DNA from: Bdellovibrionales bacterium
GTDB taxonomy: Bacteria > Bdellovibrionota > UBA1018
Reading direction: 5' to 3'
Assembly (NCBI GenBank): GCA_016786465.1
Contig: JAEUWC010000016.1
Coordinates: forward strand, 1 to 64,000
Length of the DNA: 64,000 nucleotides
The notes under the pieces were generated by a model. That model had not been told where the DNA came from and made no database searches. It worked only from the letters and a program-made list of their open reading frames with translations. The position numbers were made by a program, and so were the translations under genes. Below, piece after piece: positions 62,350 to 64,000 of this stretch (within the stretch, counting starts at the first letter, position 1; every line of letters begins with the position of its first letter).

Positions 62350-64000
62350 GATTTCTTCCTTGTTTGGGAAGCCAAGCTTTTCTTTTGCCGAAGAAGTCGG
62401 TGGTAGCTGATCGCAAAGCGGTGCGCTTCGTCCCGCACGTGCACTAATAATTTGTAGGCTTCGGTGTGCGGCAAAAGATTCACCGGGTTCTTGCGCCCGG
62501 GAATGAAAATACGTTCATGGGACTGTTTGACTTCCGTCGCCTGAAAATCGCTTTCGGTTCTGGCCTTTGCCAACCCGACCACGCCCAATCCCTGAATTCC
62601 CAGTTCTTCCAAAATCGCGGTCGCCTGGGATAGCTGGCCTTTTCCGCCATCGACCACGACCAAATCCGGAAGTTCTTCATCGGTGTGGCTAAATCGCCTA
62701 GACAGAACTTCGCGCATCGTCGCAAAATCGTTTGCGCCTTCGACGGTTTTGATTTTGTAACGCCGGTAAAGATTCTTGTCCGGAGCCCCATCGATGAAAA
62801 CGACCCGCGAAGCGACCGCTTCTTCTCCCTGAATGTTCGAGTTGTCGTAACATTCGATTCGGCGAGGAAGGCGCGTCAGCTGTAGTTTTTCTTGGACTTC
62901 TTCCAAGGATTTCGCGCTGTGACCCCCTGCCCTCTTCGCGTTTTGTTCCAGGGCGTGCTGAGCATTGGTCGTTGCTACGCTGATCAGCTGCTTTTCACCG
63001 ATCGTTTCTGGGACTCGAACCTTGATTCCATAGGTTCGCTCTAAAAGTTCAGGGTCCGTGGGTGCTGATGCCAATAGCACTTCATTGGGTCTAGCCAAAG
63101 CAGGGCCACCGGGTTCAAAGCCCAAGCCCGATGCATGGGGCAAATCGGCTTGTCCAGCTGGCAATCCTTGTTCTGCTTCGGCTTGCGCACGGGAATTTTC
63201 GACTTCGGCCGCCTGGTCAGCCGCGGCATAATACTGGGCCAAGAAGTCAAAAAGAAGATCTGCGTCCGACTGCGATGGATCGGTGTTTTGAAGCTGATAG
63301 TGGCGCACGGCGACCATGCGACCACCCCGGATTTGCAACAAGGCCCCATGCGCTTCCAAATCCTTACGTGCCACTGCGGCCACGTCGCGATTTCGATCAC
63401 GACCGGCTTCGTCTGCCATCTGCGTCGCCGTCACGATTTCAAGATTTCGAATTCGATCACGAAGCGTCGCTGCTTCTTCGTATTCTTCCCGATCGGACGC
63501 GTCTTCCATCTGTTCTCGCATTTCGCGAATCAGTCGGTCGGACTTGCCTTCTAGGACATCCATCGCTTCGGCGATGGTGCTTCGATAGTCTTCTTTCGAA
63601 ATCTTGGTCACGCAAGGTGCCGTGCATTTGTCCATTTGGTACAGGATGCAGGGGCGGCTTCGGTGGCGAAAAGTATTGTCCGAGCAATCACGAAGGCGAA
63701 ACGATTCGTTCAGAAGTTCCATCACTTCACGAGCCGCATAAGCGCTGGGAAATGGCCCAAAGTACCTTGCCCCGTCGCGCTTCACGCGACGAATCCATTC
63801 GATCCGTGGAAAAGGGTCGTTCAAATTGATCTTCAAATAGGGGTAAGCCTTGTCGTCTTTCAGTCGAACGTTGAACTTGGGCCGATGCTTTTTGATCAAC
63901 GTGCATTCCAGAATCAACGCTTCGTCTTCCGTTTCCGTCAAAATCACGTCGAAGCGTTCAACCCGACAAACCAGCATTTCAATTCTGGGAATGGGATGAA
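62346..64000 (-). CDS. uvrC: Excinuclease ABC subunit C (N-terminus outside window)
   Basis: 543 residues are visible from an internal Met; the frame stays open to the window end, so the N-terminal GIY-YIG part of about 60 residues lies beyond it. Visible: the end of the GIY-YIG domain (VILTETEDEALILECTLIKKHRPKFNVRLKDDKAYPY), CTAPC segment, a UvrB-binding UVR helix (ASDREEYEEAATLRDRIRNLE) and the RNase-H-like C-terminal domain with RIECYDNSNIQGEEAVAS, LPDLVVVDGGKGQLS and HRFAISYHR. It cuts on both sides of lesions in nucleotide-excision repair with UvrA and UvrB. The HhH tail expected after YHRLLRQKKS is missing: the protein ends about 10 residues later. Confidence 0.93.
   Translation of the reverse strand, partial: HPIPRIEMLVCRVERFDVILTETEDEALILECTLIKKHRPKFNVRLKDDKAYPYLKINLNDPFPRIEWIRRVKRDGARYFGPFPSAYAAREVMELLNESFRLRDCSDNTFRHRSRPCILYQMDKCTAPCVTKISKEDYRSTIAEAMDVLEGKSDRLIREMREQMEDASDREEYEEAATLRDRIRNLEIVTATQMADEAGRDRNRDVAAVARKDLEAHGALLQIRGGRMVAVRHYQLQNTDPSQSDADLLFDFLAQYYAAADQAAEVENSRAQAEAEQGLPAGQADLPHASGLGFEPGGPALARPNEVLLASAPTDPELLERTYGIKVRVPETIGEKQLISVATTNAQHALEQNAKRAGGHSAKSLEEVQEKLQLTRLPRRIECYDNSNIQGEEAVASRVVFIDGAPDKNLYRRYKIKTVEGANDFATMREVLSRRFSHTDEELPDLVVVDGGKGQLSQATAILEELGIQGLGVVGLAKARTESDFQATEVKQSHERIFIPGRKNPVNLLPHTEAYKLLVHVRDEAHRFAISYHRLLRQKKSLASQTRKKS

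Noticed and set aside
62346-64000. uvrC as a truncated pseudogene
   Set aside because: The N-terminus is only cut by the window edge; the frame continues and all visible domains are intact.

Overview
The window looks like chromosomal DNA from a Gram-negative member of the Bdellovibrionota or a close relative (Bdellovibrio/Oligoflexia-type). The evidence is a TIGR02147-type regulator, many Sec and lipoprotein signal peptides on very large repeat-rich surface proteins, a secreted protein beginning GGYVGNGGDG, a PilT-like ATPase, a FliL-like protein and single-copy housekeeping genes (accA, gmk, a RelA/SpoT protein, secDF, recJ, uvrC). Coding density is very high, with many 4-nt ATGA overlaps and several convergent genes whose coding ends overlap. 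I see no prophage, transposase gene, rRNA or CRISPR. Lineage is inferred from gene families only.

Layout. 1-10.1 kb: two giant exported proteins, one of FN3 domains plus a ten-fold 50-residue Cys repeat, the other a lipoprotein of Ig-like domains ending in Cys-rich, EGF-like and thrombospondin-type-1 modules; then two small exported proteins. 10.14-10.81 kb: a non-coding satellite built from an 11-bp unit in two oppositely oriented arrays. 10.8-25.0 kb: a sulfur/lipid region with cysN, cysD, a DUF2061-APS kinase fusion, an RND/MMPL exporter, a desaturase-hydroxylase-desaturase operon, a sulfotransferase, a SorAB-type sulfite dehydrogenase and an HD-GYP response regulator. 25-37 kb: surface, regulatory and motility-related genes (CBS protein, TIGR02147 regulator, PilT, Kelch lipoprotein, LD-carboxypeptidase, EngB, sigma-54 activator, FliL-like) and tRNA-Leu. 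37.1-42.4 kb: operon lipoprotein-accA-yicC-gmk-rsh. 53.7-42.4 kb (minus): eleven colinear genes, oxidoreductase-slipin-OMP-SpoIID-MBL-tgt-yajC-secD-secF-recJ-coiled coil. 53.8-64 kb: a sphingolipid Delta4-desaturase homologue, a hotdog thioesterase, NfeD, two paralogous beta-helix lipoproteins, a sodium:solute symporter and uvrC running off the window.

Working together. The most suggestive set is PAPS synthesis (CysD, CysN, membrane-linked CysC), a PAPS-type sulfotransferase, three membrane di-iron lipid enzymes and an MMPL-type exporter within about 11 kb. I infer a candidate pathway for making and exporting a sulfated, desaturated or hydroxylated lipid. The separate DES1-like gene suggests that sphingolipids are made in this cell. 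No gene here proves the product. The second unusual item is the 11-bp satellite at 10.14-10.81 kb, which I cannot match to a known element.
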